A DNA stretch of 64,000 nucleotides, taken from the NCBI RefSeq assembly GCF_015558785.1, contig NZ_JADMOP010000004.1, positions 92,985-156,984 of the forward strand, in the 5' to 3' direction. Made by a program: the position numbers and the translations under genes. The notes under the pieces were generated by a model. It was given only the letters and a program-made list of their open reading frames with translations, had not been told where the DNA came from and searched no databases. Position 1 is the stretch's first letter. Each line of letters opens with the position of its first letter. Origin of the DNA: Collinsella aerofaciens (GTDB lineage: Bacteria > Actinomycetota > Coriobacteriia > Coriobacteriales > Coriobacteriaceae). Of this stretch, positions 34,266-42,205 are shown in pieces.

Positions 34266-35012
34266 ATGGAAAAGCTGGGAGTTATCGGCGGCATGGGCGC
34301 CGAGGCCACGTCGTATTACTACGACCAGGTGGTGCGTCATACGGCTGCTGCCTGCGATCAGGAACATATCGACATGGTGGTGCTCTCCAAGTCGACCATG
34401 CCCGACCGCACGTTGGCCATTAAGACCGGCGAGCATGCCAAGCTGCTGGCGACCATGAAAGAGTGTGCCCAGGCACTCGAGTCGCTGGGCTGTGCGCACA
34501 TTGCCATTCCCTGCAACACGTCGCACTACTTCTACGACCAGATCCAGTCGTTTACCACAGTGCCGATTATCCACATGCCGCGTGAGTCGGTGCGCTATGC
34601 TCTGGCCGGTGCGGTGATGGGGGAGTGCGAGTTCGATCCCAACCTGAGTATGCCGGCCGAGCCGGTGCACAAGATTGGCATCATGGGCACCGACGGAACC
34701 GTGGGCGCGGGCGTCTACGGCCGCGAATGTAAGGCTGCGGGTGTTGAGGTCGTCTATCCCAGCGAGAAACGTCAGAACGATGTGATGTCGCTTATCTACG
34801 ATGATGTGAAGGCCGGACGTGAGCCCGATATGGATAAGTTCGACCGCGTGATGTGGGAGTTCGCCCGTAGCGGCTGCGACCGCGTCATTCTGGCCTGCAC
34901 CGAGCTCTCGGTGCTGCAAAAGTACCGAGAGATGCCCGAGATCACCCTCGACGCCATGGACGTCCTGGTGCGCGAATCCGTCATCCGCAGCGGCGCCCCC
35001 TACCGCCTCTAG
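34266..35012 (+). CDS. Aspartate/glutamate racemase family protein
   Basis: 248 residues from the ATG at 34266, preceded by AAGGAGG at ideal distance. PLP-independent racemase features: GVIGGMGAEATSYYY at the N-terminus, the first catalytic Cys in IPCNTSHYFYDQI (about residue 83) and the second in LACTELSVLQ (about residue 210). Location directly after a D-aspartate-ligase-like gene makes L-Asp to D-Asp the likely reaction. Glutamate racemase (MurI) is less likely because the motif GGMGAEAT is typical of the RacX/aspartate branch. Ends before a bidirectional terminator. Confidence 0.85.
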   Translation: MEKLGVIGGMGAEATSYYYDQVVRHTAAACDQEHIDMVVLSKSTMPDRTLAIKTGEHAKLLATMKECAQALESLGCAHIAIPCNTSHYFYDQIQSFTTVPIIHMPRESVRYALAGAVMGECEFDPNLSMPAEPVHKIGIMGTDGTVGAGVYGRECKAAGVEVVYPSEKRQNDVMSLIYDDVKAGREPDMDKFDRVMWEFARSGCDRVILACTELSVLQKYREMPEITLDAMDVLVRESVIRSGAPYRL

Positions 35013-35071
35013 CTTCCGACCTGCCAAAAAGGAACAGGTTTATTTTGGTAGGTTTTATCTGGTGAAACAGT

Positions 35072-35109
35072 AAAGGCCTCGGCTCGTTTGGTGCGAGCCG
35101 AGGCCTTTT
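35072..35109. terminator. Bidirectional terminator
   Basis: AAAGGCCTCGGCTCG - TTTGGTG - CGAGCCGAGGCCTTTT between convergent genes. Confidence 0.9.
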
Positions 35110-35137
35110 GCGTTGGGCGGTTGCTGTCGGTGGTGAA

Positions 35138-35884
35138 CTAGAACAGGAAGCCGATGGCGATGAGGGCGATGCTGACGATGAGCACGGCGATGTCCAGGCC
35201 CTTGATGGGGTAGCGCTTGTACGAGCTGGCGCGCGTACGCAGAGCGAAGCCGCGCTGTTCTGCCGCCAAGGCTGTGGCATCGGTCTTGCCCACGCTCGAG
35301 ATGAGCAGTGGCACGCACAGTGGCAGCATGAGTTTGAGCTTCTTGATGGGATTCTTGGTGTCGTACTCGACGCCGCGCGCGGTCTGCGCCTCCATGATGG
35401 CATTCATCTCTTGGCCAAACACCGGCACAAAACGCAGTGCCGTGGTAAAGGTGAAGGCGTAGCGATACGGTACGTGCAGCACCTCGACGCAGGCGTTGGC
35501 AAGGTCGTTGAGCTTGGTCACCATGAGCATGAGTATGAGTGGCAACGCTACGCCCAGCAGGCGCAGGCAGGCCTTAGATCCGGTGATGAGGCCGGTATCG
35601 GTAACGAAACCCCACACCACATTGCCATCGCGCATAAATGCCAACTGCAGCACCAGCATGATGAGCGCGAGCGGAATCAGCAGCTTGAGCAACGAGAACA
35701 GGCGGTCGACGACGCCGGCGTAGGCGCCCAGCGCAAGGGTGAGTGCCAAAAAGCCCAACAGCGCAACATAGGTGTCGGACAAAAAGATGCCGATGATGAT
35801 GGCGGCGGCAAGGCCCAGTTTGACGACCGGGTTCAGGCGATGCAGCAGCGTATCGCCCGGCATATAGTCGATGACGTTAACCAC
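35138..35884 (-). CDS. ecfT: ECF transporter transmembrane (T) component
   Basis: 248-residue EcfT with about six hydrophobic segments. The coupling-helix motifs AQTARGVE (about residue 170) and AAEQRGF (about residue 210) carry the Ala-Arg-Gly signatures that contact the ATPases. The start overlaps the end of the ATPase gene by 8 bp. It is the last gene of the S-(A-A')-T operon and lies in the cytoplasmic membrane. Confidence 0.9.
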   Translation of the reverse strand: MVNVIDYMPGDTLLHRLNPVVKLGLAAAIIIGIFLSDTYVALLGFLALTLALGAYAGVVDRLFSLLKLLIPLALIMLVLQLAFMRDGNVVWGFVTDTGLITGSKACLRLLGVALPLILMLMVTKLNDLANACVEVLHVPYRYAFTFTTALRFVPVFGQEMNAIMEAQTARGVEYDTKNPIKKLKLMLPLCVPLLISSVGKTDATALAAEQRGFALRTRASSYKRYPIKGLDIAVLIVSIALIAIGFLF

Positions 35885-37628
35885 GGCGGACCATCTCCTT
35901 GGTAATGCGAACGATATCGGTGACCTCGCTCACCTGCGCAAAAGCGGGGGAGACGGAGGATGCCAAGCGGCGCGAGAGTTCAATGACCTGGGGCGGCTCC
36001 ACGTAGGCACGCTGCATGAGCTCAATATTCGAGAACAGCTCGTGCGTGCGTCCGCGGTCGAGGATACGGCCGTCGGCCATCACAACAATACGTTCGGCAA
36101 AGTCGGAAACGACTTCCATATCGTGGCAGACCATGATTACGGCGCAGCCGCGCTCGGCCATGGTGCGTACCGTTTCCATGACGGTCATGCACTCACGGTA
36201 GTCAAGGCCGCTCGTGGGTTCGTCGAGTACTACGATCTTGGGCTCTACGACCACGACGGAGGCGAGCGCCACCATTTGTCGCTGGCCGCGCGAAAGCGAG
36301 AAGGGCGCCTCGTCGGCGGGCAGGCCAAAGCGGTCGATGACGAGCTGAGCACGACGCAGGGCCTCGGCGCGGTCGATGCCGGCAAGCTCCAGTCCAAAAG
36401 CGACCTCGTCGAGCACGGTATCCTTGCAGATCTGGCGGTCGGGGTTTTGGAAGAGCGTTGCGACCTCGCGGGCGATGCGACTTGTGGGGACCGCGGCGGT
36501 GTCCAGGCCCGTAACGCGCACGCTGCCCGAGGCAGGCTTAAGCAGGCCCGTGAGCAGTTTGGTGAGCGTGGTCTTGCCGGCGCCGTTTTGGCCGACGATG
36601 CCCACGAGCTCGCCAGGATAGAGCGTAAGGCTAAGGTCGTGGACGGCAGCGCCGCCGTTGGGGTAGGCAAACTCAACGTGATCGAAGGTGAGCACGGGTT
36701 CGGCGTCCTTGGCATGAGGGCGCAACGACGGGGCATGTGGGGAGTCCGCGGGAGCCTGGGCTTCGCTGGCCGCGTGCGCGGGGTCGACGATGCCCGAAAT
36801 CAGACGCTCGGCCTCATCGACATCCAAGCAAGGGGCGCCGCTTACCAAGCCATCGGCCTCGAGACTGTTGAAGATACGCGTGACGCGGGGGCAATCGACG
36901 CCAATGGTGCGCAGTTCATCGGTATGCGCGAATACCTCGTGCGGCTCGCCCTGCAGCGCGATTTCGCCATGGTTGAGCACGAGCACGCGGTTGCAATACT
37001 CCGAGAGCAGGGCGACTTTTTGCTCAACGACGACGATGGTGATTCCAAGTGCGCGGTTTGCCTCGCGCAGGGTCTCGAAGACCAGCGTGGAGCTGGCGGG
37101 GTCGAGTGCCGCGGTGGGCTCGTCGAGAACCAAGACGCGCGGGCGCATGGCGAGGATGGCGGCGATGGCTACCTTTTGCTTCTGTCCGCCCGAGAGGGTT
37201 GCGATCTCGCGGTCGCGCAGGTCGCTGATGCCGACGGTCTCGAGCGTTTCGCTCACGCGCCGCTCGATCTGGTCGTGGGGAACGCCAAAGTTCTCGAGGC
37301 CAAAGAGCATCTCGTCCTCGACGACCGAAGCGACCATCTGCGTGTCGATATCCTGCAGCACACTGCCGACGATCTGCGACACATCGGTGAGCGAGACTTC
37401 GCAGGTGTCGTGGCCGTCGACCATGACGGACCCAAAGAACGTGCCGGTGTAGTGGTGGGGCACGGCGCCCGACAGACAGGCGGCAAGCGTGGACTTGCCG
37501 GCGCCCGAGGGCCCGATGATGCCGATGAAATCTCCCTTGTTCACGCTGAGCGAGATGTGGCTGAGCGCCTGCTCGGTCTGCGTGCCATAGGAGAACGAGA
37601 CATCGTCGACGTTGATGATCGTTTCCAT
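35877..37628 (-). CDS. ECF transporter fused ATPase (A-A')
   Basis: 583 residues with two ABC domains in one chain. Domain 1 has Walker A GPSGAGKST (about residue 39), Q-loop VLQDIDTQMV, signature LSGGQKQKVAIA and LVLDEPTAALD. Domain 2 has GQNGAGKTT (about 355), LFQNPDRQI, a variant signature LSRGQRQMVALA and IVVLDEPTSGLD. A ~50-residue Ala/Pro/His-rich linker joins them (about 275-325). In many bacteria A and A' are separate genes. It sits between the S component (upstream) and EcfT. Confidence 0.9.
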   Translation of the reverse strand: METIINVDDVSFSYGTQTEQALSHISLSVNKGDFIGIIGPSGAGKSTLAACLSGAVPHHYTGTFFGSVMVDGHDTCEVSLTDVSQIVGSVLQDIDTQMVASVVEDEMLFGLENFGVPHDQIERRVSETLETVGISDLRDREIATLSGGQKQKVAIAAILAMRPRVLVLDEPTAALDPASSTLVFETLREANRALGITIVVVEQKVALLSEYCNRVLVLNHGEIALQGEPHEVFAHTDELRTIGVDCPRVTRIFNSLEADGLVSGAPCLDVDEAERLISGIVDPAHAASEAQAPADSPHAPSLRPHAKDAEPVLTFDHVEFAYPNGGAAVHDLSLTLYPGELVGIVGQNGAGKTTLTKLLTGLLKPASGSVRVTGLDTAAVPTSRIAREVATLFQNPDRQICKDTVLDEVAFGLELAGIDRAEALRRAQLVIDRFGLPADEAPFSLSRGQRQMVALASVVVVEPKIVVLDEPTSGLDYRECMTVMETVRTMAERGCAVIMVCHDMEVVSDFAERIVVMADGRILDRGRTHELFSNIELMQRAYVEPPQVIELSRRLASSVSPAFAQVSEVTDIVRITKEMVRRG

Positions 37629-37646
37629 GGATACCTTTCATAGTCA

Positions 37647-37690
37647 TTGGGGACGTTCTTAAATGACCAGTCGTTTAAGAACGTCCCCAA
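37647..37690. repeat. 17-bp perfect inverted repeat TTGGGGACGTTCTTAAA
   Basis: Arms at 37647-37663 and 37674-37690 with a 10-base loop (TGACCAGTCG), immediately upstream of the fused ATPase gene. No T-tract follows, so it is not a typical terminator. GC-rich REP-like palindromes ending in GGGGAC/GTCCCC are a plausible class. Confidence 0.6.
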
Positions 37691-37734
37691 AAGCTAGCCG
37701 TTTGGGACAGTCTTTGGTGGTGAAGCACGGAGAC

Positions 37735-37833
37735 GGCTTTACGAGGGGCCTCAGGTTGGCGTGAAAGAGGAGCGAAGCGTACTTGGGTACGCGAGCGACG
37801 AATGAACGCCAAGATGGGGTGGCTCGTAAAGCC
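37735..37833 (+). repeat. 98-bp palindromic element, copy 3
   Basis: Outer arms GGCTTTACGAGGGGCCT and GGGGTGGCTCGTAAAGCC pair around the core GTGAAAGAGGAGCGAAGCG, hairpin GCGTAC-TTGG-GTACGC, then GAGCGACGAATGAACG. It is the only copy between codirectional genes, 7 bp from the stop codon of the S-component gene. Confidence 0.75.
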
Positions 37834-37840
37834 GAGCGGG

Positions 37841-38413
37841 TTAGTTGAGCTTCAGGGCCTTCTGGATGGGCAGATAGAGGGCGCCGACCAGAATGGCGTT
37901 AAAGACGGCGGTCATGGCAACGACGGGCAGCATGGCGGCGGCGAGCTCGCCGACCACGCCGAGCATGGCCATCTTGATGATCATGAAGATGACGCCGGAG
38001 ACAAAGGTGGTCAGGAAGGTTGCGACAATGGCGATGGCGGGCTTGACCTGACCGTTCTTGCCGGCGGCGTTGACGATGCCGGCCATGAGCATGGCGGCGA
38101 TGCCCTCGGCGGCAAAATCGACGAACGGCGAAGTGGTGGTGATCTGGATCACGGCAGCCGAGATGAGGCCAATGACGAGCGCCTGGCCGATGTTGGGACG
38201 AACGACCAGGATGGTGAGGCAGAAGGCCGAGATGATGAACTCGGGGCTGATCATGCCGCCCGAGATGCCCGAGATGGCCTTGCCGACGGTGAAGTTGAGG
38301 ATGAAGCCGGCGGCGAGCAGGATGGCAAGCAGGACGAGGGCGCGGACATCGAGTTTGCCACGGTCGGCGGTCTGGACGGTGCGGGGCTGGGTGGCGGTGG
38401 TGTTCTGAGACAT
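37841..38413 (-). CDS. ECF transporter substrate-binding (S) component, probable tryptophan specificity
   Basis: 190 residues from the ATG at 38413 (GAAAGGA 8 bases upstream). There are about six hydrophobic segments after a polar N-terminus: LVLLAILLAAGFILNFTVG, SPEFIISAFCLTILVV, ALVIGLISAAVIQI, and others. Its leader region encodes a peptide with three consecutive Trp codons followed by an intrinsic terminator, so expression should respond to charged tRNA-Trp and the cargo is most likely tryptophan or a precursor. Sequence alone would only say ECF S component. It is the first structural gene of the S, A-A', T operon. Confidence 0.8.
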   Translation of the reverse strand: MSQNTTATQPRTVQTADRGKLDVRALVLLAILLAAGFILNFTVGKAISGISGGMISPEFIISAFCLTILVVRPNIGQALVIGLISAAVIQITTTSPFVDFAAEGIAAMLMAGIVNAAGKNGQVKPAIAIVATFLTTFVSGVIFMIIKMAMLGVVGELAAAMLPVVAMTAVFNAILVGALYLPIQKALKLN

Positions 38414-38458
38414 GGTGAAAATCCTTTCGGAATGGGAGTGCAAGAGAAAAGCGGAGGC

Positions 38459-38479
38459 GCGTGATGCGAATGCGATCGG
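38459..38479 (-). promoter_or_regulatory. Downstream pairing partner of the Trp leader region
   Basis: The segment 38459-38479 is complementary (20 of 21 positions) to 38568-38588, which starts at the last Trp codon of the leader peptide. It lies after the attenuator hairpin and before the S-component RBS. Confidence 0.55.
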
Positions 38480-38487
38480 GCTCGAGA

Positions 38488-38522
38488 TAGAAAAAGGCCC
38501 CCGGTCGAAACCGGAGGCCTTC
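38488..38522 (-). terminator. Attenuator terminator
   Basis: On the minus strand AGGCCTCCGGT - TTCG - ACCGGGGGCCT followed by TTTTTCT, about 37 nt after the leader-peptide stop. The segment TCGACCG in its loop and 3' arm can pair with CGGTCGA in the leader (38564-38570), a candidate antiterminator. Confidence 0.85.
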
Positions 38523-38557
38523 CAATCACCTAGAGCGCAAAAACAGGCGTGAGGGAC

Positions 38558-38626
38558 TCACTGTCGACCGATCGTATTCGCATCACGCCACCACCAGTTG
38601 TTGAGAGACTTCATCGTGTTCTTCAT
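38558..38626 (-). CDS. Tryptophan leader peptide (Trp-Trp-Trp)
   Basis: A 22-codon frame from ATG (38626) to TGA (38558-38560) with a strong AAAGGAG box upstream. It encodes a short N-terminus, then Asn-Asn-Trp-Trp-Trp-Arg-Asp, the Trp codons at 38588-38596. It is followed by an intrinsic terminator and the ECF S-component gene. Three adjacent codons of the rarest amino acid just before a terminator are the hallmark of ribosome-mediated attenuation. The peptide itself probably has no function. Confidence 0.88.
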   Translation of the reverse strand: MKNTMKSLNNWWWRDANTIGRQ

Positions 38627-38757
38627 GTTGGTGGCTCCTTTCGTGATGCCGTGGCGCGGTCGCACCTAGTTGCTGTTGCGCTGCACTATAGCACAGCGAA
38701 GTGTGTGCGGGGAAATCTTTTTTGAAAAGATTTCAGGCGGGTTTCCCGCCGGTCAAA

Positions 38758-38806
38758 AGAGCGGGCTGAGCGGGCGAGGCTGCCATTGCTGCCTTGTCCG
38801 CTCAGC
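38758..38806 (-). terminator. Terminator of the C69 dipeptidase gene
   Basis: Minus-strand GCTGAGCGGACAAGGC / GCCTCGCCCGCTCAGC hairpin, then GCTCTTTT. Confidence 0.75.
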
Positions 38807-38813
38807 TAAGACG

Positions 38814-40781
38814 TTACTCCTTATTGCGACGGTAGAGGAAGTAACCGCCCGCGGAGATGACGGCAACGCCAGCGATGGCGAATGCGGCCACCATGCGGCC
38901 ATCAAAACGATCACCGGTGGTGGGCAGGCCGCCCTTGGTGTTCGTCTTGTTGGTGGTTACCGTGGTCGTGGTGTCCGACTTGCCAGGCTTCTCGGGCTTG
39001 GTGGTGGGCTGCTCGGGCTTAGCGGGCTGCTCGGGGGTACCGGGCTGCTCAGGAGTACCGGGCTGCTCAGGAGTACCGGGCTGCTCAGGAGTACCAGGCT
39101 GATCCGGGGTTACCGGGTCGGTGGCAAGAGCGTCCTTGGCGTAGGTGATGGACACCTTGAGGCCGTTGATCTCGGTGTTCAGGTCGCTCGGGGTGAAGGG
39201 CTGGTCGAAGTTTTCGGCCTTCTGATAGGCGCGCATCTCCTGGAGCAGGGCCTTGCACTTCTTGTAGGTGTTCTCGGTAGCAGCCTTGCCGGCCTTGTTG
39301 GCCAGGGCAGTGCGGCCCTCGGTGGTCGTCTCGGCTAGCATGGCGGCGTCAACTTCCTTGTTCTGCTCGATGAGCTCGTTCTGGAGCGCATCGAGGTAGG
39401 CACGGACGCTGATACCAAGGGTGTCAGGGTTCTCAAAGCAGAGCGAGCTGATGTCCATGAGGACGTAGTTGATTGAGTTCTCGGGCTCCTCGTTGTACAC
39501 GACGTCAGTCTGTTTGCAGTGATCGAAGGAGACGGTCTGATCGCTGAAGTACGGGCTGACCTCAGTTATCAGAGCGGAGTACAACGGGATGGCGACGGAG
39601 TACGCGGCGCGGGAGAGCATTTCCCACTGGATGGTAGCGACTTCGGGGTCATACCCGCGACGAATCTGGAAGAGGTTGATCTCGGTGTTGCGCTCGCTGC
39701 CGATGCAATAAACACCATCAGTGTTCGCGTTGAGGCCAGGGACGTTCTCGCCGCGGTTGCCGAAGGCGCGAATCAACTCGAAAGTGCTCCAACCAGACTT
39801 GCCAGGCTTGAAGAACAGGGGCTGGATTTCGCTGACCATGGCTCCCTTTTGGTCAGGTTTTCCTTTCTCCTTTACTGTGATAATGTCGTAATCTGTGCCT
39901 TCGGTCAGCTGACTACCAAAATAATCGCGGCCTTGCACATAGCGGGACCACTGGTTTACGCCGGAATCGGCGAGGCTTTCGCCATACGTTTGGGCGACAT
40001 CGAATTTGCCGTCAGCGGAGTATTTGGCGAAACCCTTTTCTTCGGGCATGGATTGGATCTTTTCAGAGTGGAGGCAATTCTCGGTGTCATTGAGGTCGAC
40101 ATCGTAGTTGAGGCTCCCGATATTAGGGTTGAGCGACGCGACGTCGTCAGCGAGCTTCATGGCGATCCACTGATGGGCGGAAAGTGTGGCGAACAGCCAG
40201 GTCTCGTTGTTGTCGGCGATGATGATCTGGTCGTTGGTGCAGACGCCTTGATCATCGATCAGGCTGCCGAGAAGCTCGACGCCCTCGCGGGCCGTGGCGC
40301 TCTCGCCCAGGATGATGCTGCCGTAACTGTACTCGCCCAGACCCACTTCCTCATCGATGAGGTCTGCTGCAGCGGCCTCCTCGTTATAGGAGGTGCTTAG
40401 CGTGGCGGAGCAGGAGACGCCCTTCTCGTTGATGCCGGCCTCGGAGTAGGCGTCGGTGCGACCCATCCAGTTGGAGGGGTGGTCGCGTACATAGCTGTAG
40501 CGATAGGTAGGCTTGTTCGAAGTGTATTCAAAAGCAGATTCAATCGAGCTGTACTTAAAGCCAGGTTCGTGGGCAGGTTCGATGCCGTAGTGCTTAAGAT
40601 AGCGCTTGCCAAAGTCCTCGGCGCGGCCGTAGTACGTGTTGCCGTCCGCCGTGAGCTTGCCGCCCATGTAGATCTGCGTGCAGGCGAGCGCAGACGTCGG
40701 CATGGACATGATGGTTGCAGCTCCAAAGGCGAGGCCTATGCCAAGCTTTTTGAGCGCGTTGACGGGGTGAGTTTTCCTCAT
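38814..40781 (-). CDS. Cell-wall-anchored C69 family dipeptidase
   Basis: 655 residues, GGGAGGGA before the ATG. The signal peptide ends ...TSALA-CTQIYMGG: cleavage would expose Cys34 as the N-terminal nucleophile expected of C69 Ntn hydrolases (PepD type). The family body (DGNTYYGRAEDFGKR, SEAGINEKGVSCSATLS, REGVELLGSLID, ADNNETWLFATL) runs to about residue 440. Next come a helical region, a Pro-rich spacer with four PGTPEQ-type units, then LPTTGD (sortase signal), a transmembrane helix and the RRNKE tail. It is therefore a surface-displayed peptidase for dipeptides. A 5' untranslated region of about 140 nt contains a hairpin (GAAGCTCTC / GAGAGCTTTC). Confidence 0.9.
   Translation of the reverse strand: MRKTHPVNALKKLGIGLAFGAATIMSMPTSALACTQIYMGGKLTADGNTYYGRAEDFGKRYLKHYGIEPAHEPGFKYSSIESAFEYTSNKPTYRYSYVRDHPSNWMGRTDAYSEAGINEKGVSCSATLSTSYNEEAAAADLIDEEVGLGEYSYGSIILGESATAREGVELLGSLIDDQGVCTNDQIIIADNNETWLFATLSAHQWIAMKLADDVASLNPNIGSLNYDVDLNDTENCLHSEKIQSMPEEKGFAKYSADGKFDVAQTYGESLADSGVNQWSRYVQGRDYFGSQLTEGTDYDIITVKEKGKPDQKGAMVSEIQPLFFKPGKSGWSTFELIRAFGNRGENVPGLNANTDGVYCIGSERNTEINLFQIRRGYDPEVATIQWEMLSRAAYSVAIPLYSALITEVSPYFSDQTVSFDHCKQTDVVYNEEPENSINYVLMDISSLCFENPDTLGISVRAYLDALQNELIEQNKEVDAAMLAETTTEGRTALANKAGKAATENTYKKCKALLQEMRAYQKAENFDQPFTPSDLNTEINGLKVSITYAKDALATDPVTPDQPGTPEQPGTPEQPGTPEQPGTPEQPAKPEQPTTKPEKPGKSDTTTTVTTNKTNTKGGLPTTGDRFDGRMVAAFAIAGVAVISAGGYFLYRRNKE
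39026..39097. repeat. Four 18-bp tandem repeats encoding PGTPEQ
   Basis: Units GCTGCTCGGGGGTACCGG, GCTGCTCAGGAGTACCGG (twice) and GCTGCTCAGGAGTACCAG inside the wall-spacer of the C69 dipeptidase. Such a repeat is likely to vary in copy number between strains. Confidence 0.85.
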
Positions 40782-41010
40782 TTTCCCTCCCAGCGTGCGA
40801 AAGCTCTCCGTTGCCAGAGAGCTTCAGCCAATAAAGACACCCCATTAGCGTAACGAACTGGAAACAATATTCATCTATGAAAGAAACTTACTCGATAAGC
40901 GTAATGAAATATGCGATGAGTGGTTAATTATACTCGGTTTGTAGCTTTACTTTAATAAAGACGTCCTGCAATTACATTACCTGAATAAAGCGCCTTGCAC
41001 GGGGCGCAAA
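40782..41010. other. AT-rich intergenic region with dipeptidase promoter
   Basis: A 306 bp gap (40782-41087) with no gene. It holds the promoter and long leader of the C69 dipeptidase and, at its far end, the terminator of the opposite operon. I see no further structure. Confidence 0.6.
40927..40955 (-). promoter_or_regulatory. Promoter of the C69 dipeptidase gene
   Basis: Minus strand TTAAAG (40950-40955), 17 bp, TATAAT (40927-40932). Perfect -10, weak -35. Confidence 0.55.
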
Positions 41011-41052
41011 GAAAATCCCCCGCTGTTTGGCAAATGCATAAACAGCAGGGGA
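41011..41052 (-). terminator. Terminator of the lipid kinase / miniprotein operon
   Basis: Minus strand CCCCTGCTGTTT / AAACAGCGGGG followed by GATTTTCTTT. Confidence 0.75.
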
Positions 41053-41087
41053 GACGATAATTGGATGAATATCATACCAATGTGGAA

Positions 41088-41180
41088 TTACTTCTTCCGG
41101 CGGTGGATCACGTTGATCGCATAGCCGACGAGCATGGCCAAAACGATGATGATAAAGCCGAGCAGGGGATTGTCGTTCAT
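41088..41180 (-). CDS. 30-residue single-helix membrane miniprotein
   Basis: Frame from ATG (41180) to TAA (41088-41090) with GGAGGA 4 bases upstream, 12 bp after the lipid kinase stop and before a terminator. The sequence begins MNDNPLLG, has a hydrophobic core FIIIVLAMLVGYAINVI and ends HRRKK, a typical N-out/C-in single-pass pattern by the positive-inside rule. The strong RBS, spacing and clean helix argue that it is real. Function unknown; a partner or regulator of the adjacent kinase is possible. Confidence 0.65.
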   Translation of the reverse strand: MNDNPLLGFIIIVLAMLVGYAINVIHRRKK

Positions 41181-41192
41181 AGGGTCCTCCTA

Positions 41193-42107
41193 TTATCCGA
41201 GCGGGGAGAATTCGTCGACGATGAGGTCGAGGCATTGCGGAAGTGCGCGGGCTCCAAAGACGCCCGAATTGCTGGAGATAATCTCGCCATCGAACTGCAT
41301 GCCCAGCGACGGGGTGCAGGTGATCTTGGCTTCCTTGGTCTGGATGATTTTGAACTGCGGGCGGCCGAGTACCTTGCCGGCGGGGTCGAGTGCGGCGGTG
41401 ATCGCAGTCGGTAGAAGCTGCACAGTTTTTACGGGTTCGATGACCGCAATGTCGACCATGCCATCGTTCATACGGCAGTCGGGGAACAGGTTGATGTCGT
41501 TTTGGATGACCGAGGTGTTGCCGGCCATGCAGCAGATGCCGTCGAGCTCCTCGACAATGCCGTCATGCTCAATCGTAAAGTGCGCCACCGTGGGATTGGG
41601 CGTGGCGAGCGCGGAGAGGACGTAAGCGATCTCGCCGATGTCGTTTTTGGTGGGGGCGGCCTTCATCATGATCTCGGCGTCGAAGCCCGAGCCGGCGATG
41701 ATGATAAAGCCGTGGCGCTTCTCGTTGCCGTCCTCGTCGAGCCAAAAGAGCTCGCCCATGTCGACTTTGACCGTGCGACCGGCACGGCAGGCCTTGGCGA
41801 GCGCCGCCGCCTCAGGGGCATTGCCGATGTTGTTGAAGAACAGGCAGGCCGTACCGGAGGGGAAGACGAGCGTGGGGACACCGCACCCGCGCATCTGGTC
41901 GAGCACGTTGGAGACGGTGCCGTCGCCGCCCGAAACGACCACGCGGTCAAACTCGCGCACGTCTGCCACGGCGTCCTCGGGTTCCATGCCATCGCCGATA
42001 AAGCGCATCACGACCTCGTCGCCGCCCTGTGCAAGGGCGTGCGTGAATGCGAAGATTTCATCTGAGCTGGGGCCCGATGCCGGGTTGTGGATGATAAGGC
42101 AGCGCAT
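41193..42107 (-). CDS. Diacylglycerol kinase family lipid kinase (YegS/DgkB type)
   Basis: 304 residues with the DAGK catalytic signature: LIIHNPASGPSSDE at residues 4-17, VVVSGGDGTVSNVLDQM (about 57-73) giving the GGDGT ATP motif, and FPSGTACLFFNNIGNAPE (about 82-100). The C-terminal beta domain has FDAEIM, LFPDCRMNDGMVDI and MQFDGEI. Members phosphorylate diacylglycerol or related lipids at the membrane. A 30-codon membrane miniprotein follows in the same operon. Confidence 0.85.
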   Translation of the reverse strand: MRCLIIHNPASGPSSDEIFAFTHALAQGGDEVVMRFIGDGMEPEDAVADVREFDRVVVSGGDGTVSNVLDQMRGCGVPTLVFPSGTACLFFNNIGNAPEAAALAKACRAGRTVKVDMGELFWLDEDGNEKRHGFIIIAGSGFDAEIMMKAAPTKNDIGEIAYVLSALATPNPTVAHFTIEHDGIVEELDGICCMAGNTSVIQNDINLFPDCRMNDGMVDIAVIEPVKTVQLLPTAITAALDPAGKVLGRPQFKIIQTKEAKITCTPSLGMQFDGEIISSNSGVFGARALPQCLDLIVDEFSPLG

Positions 42108-42205
42108 ACTTACGTTCCCGTTCTGTGACTAACCGAGTATAGTTGTAAGGCAATGCCGATATCCTACCCGTGTTTTTCGGGCCTAACCTTATTCGATGGG
42201 TTGAT

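Noticed and set aside
32907..35027. 706-codon open frame antisense to the D-aspartate ligase and racemase genes
   Set aside because: It runs through two well-supported genes and their intergenic region; typical reverse-frame artefact.
39026..39097. Four regularly spaced repeats considered as a CRISPR array
   Set aside because: The 18 bp units are contiguous, in frame and encode PGTPEQ in a wall spacer; there are no spacers or cas genes.
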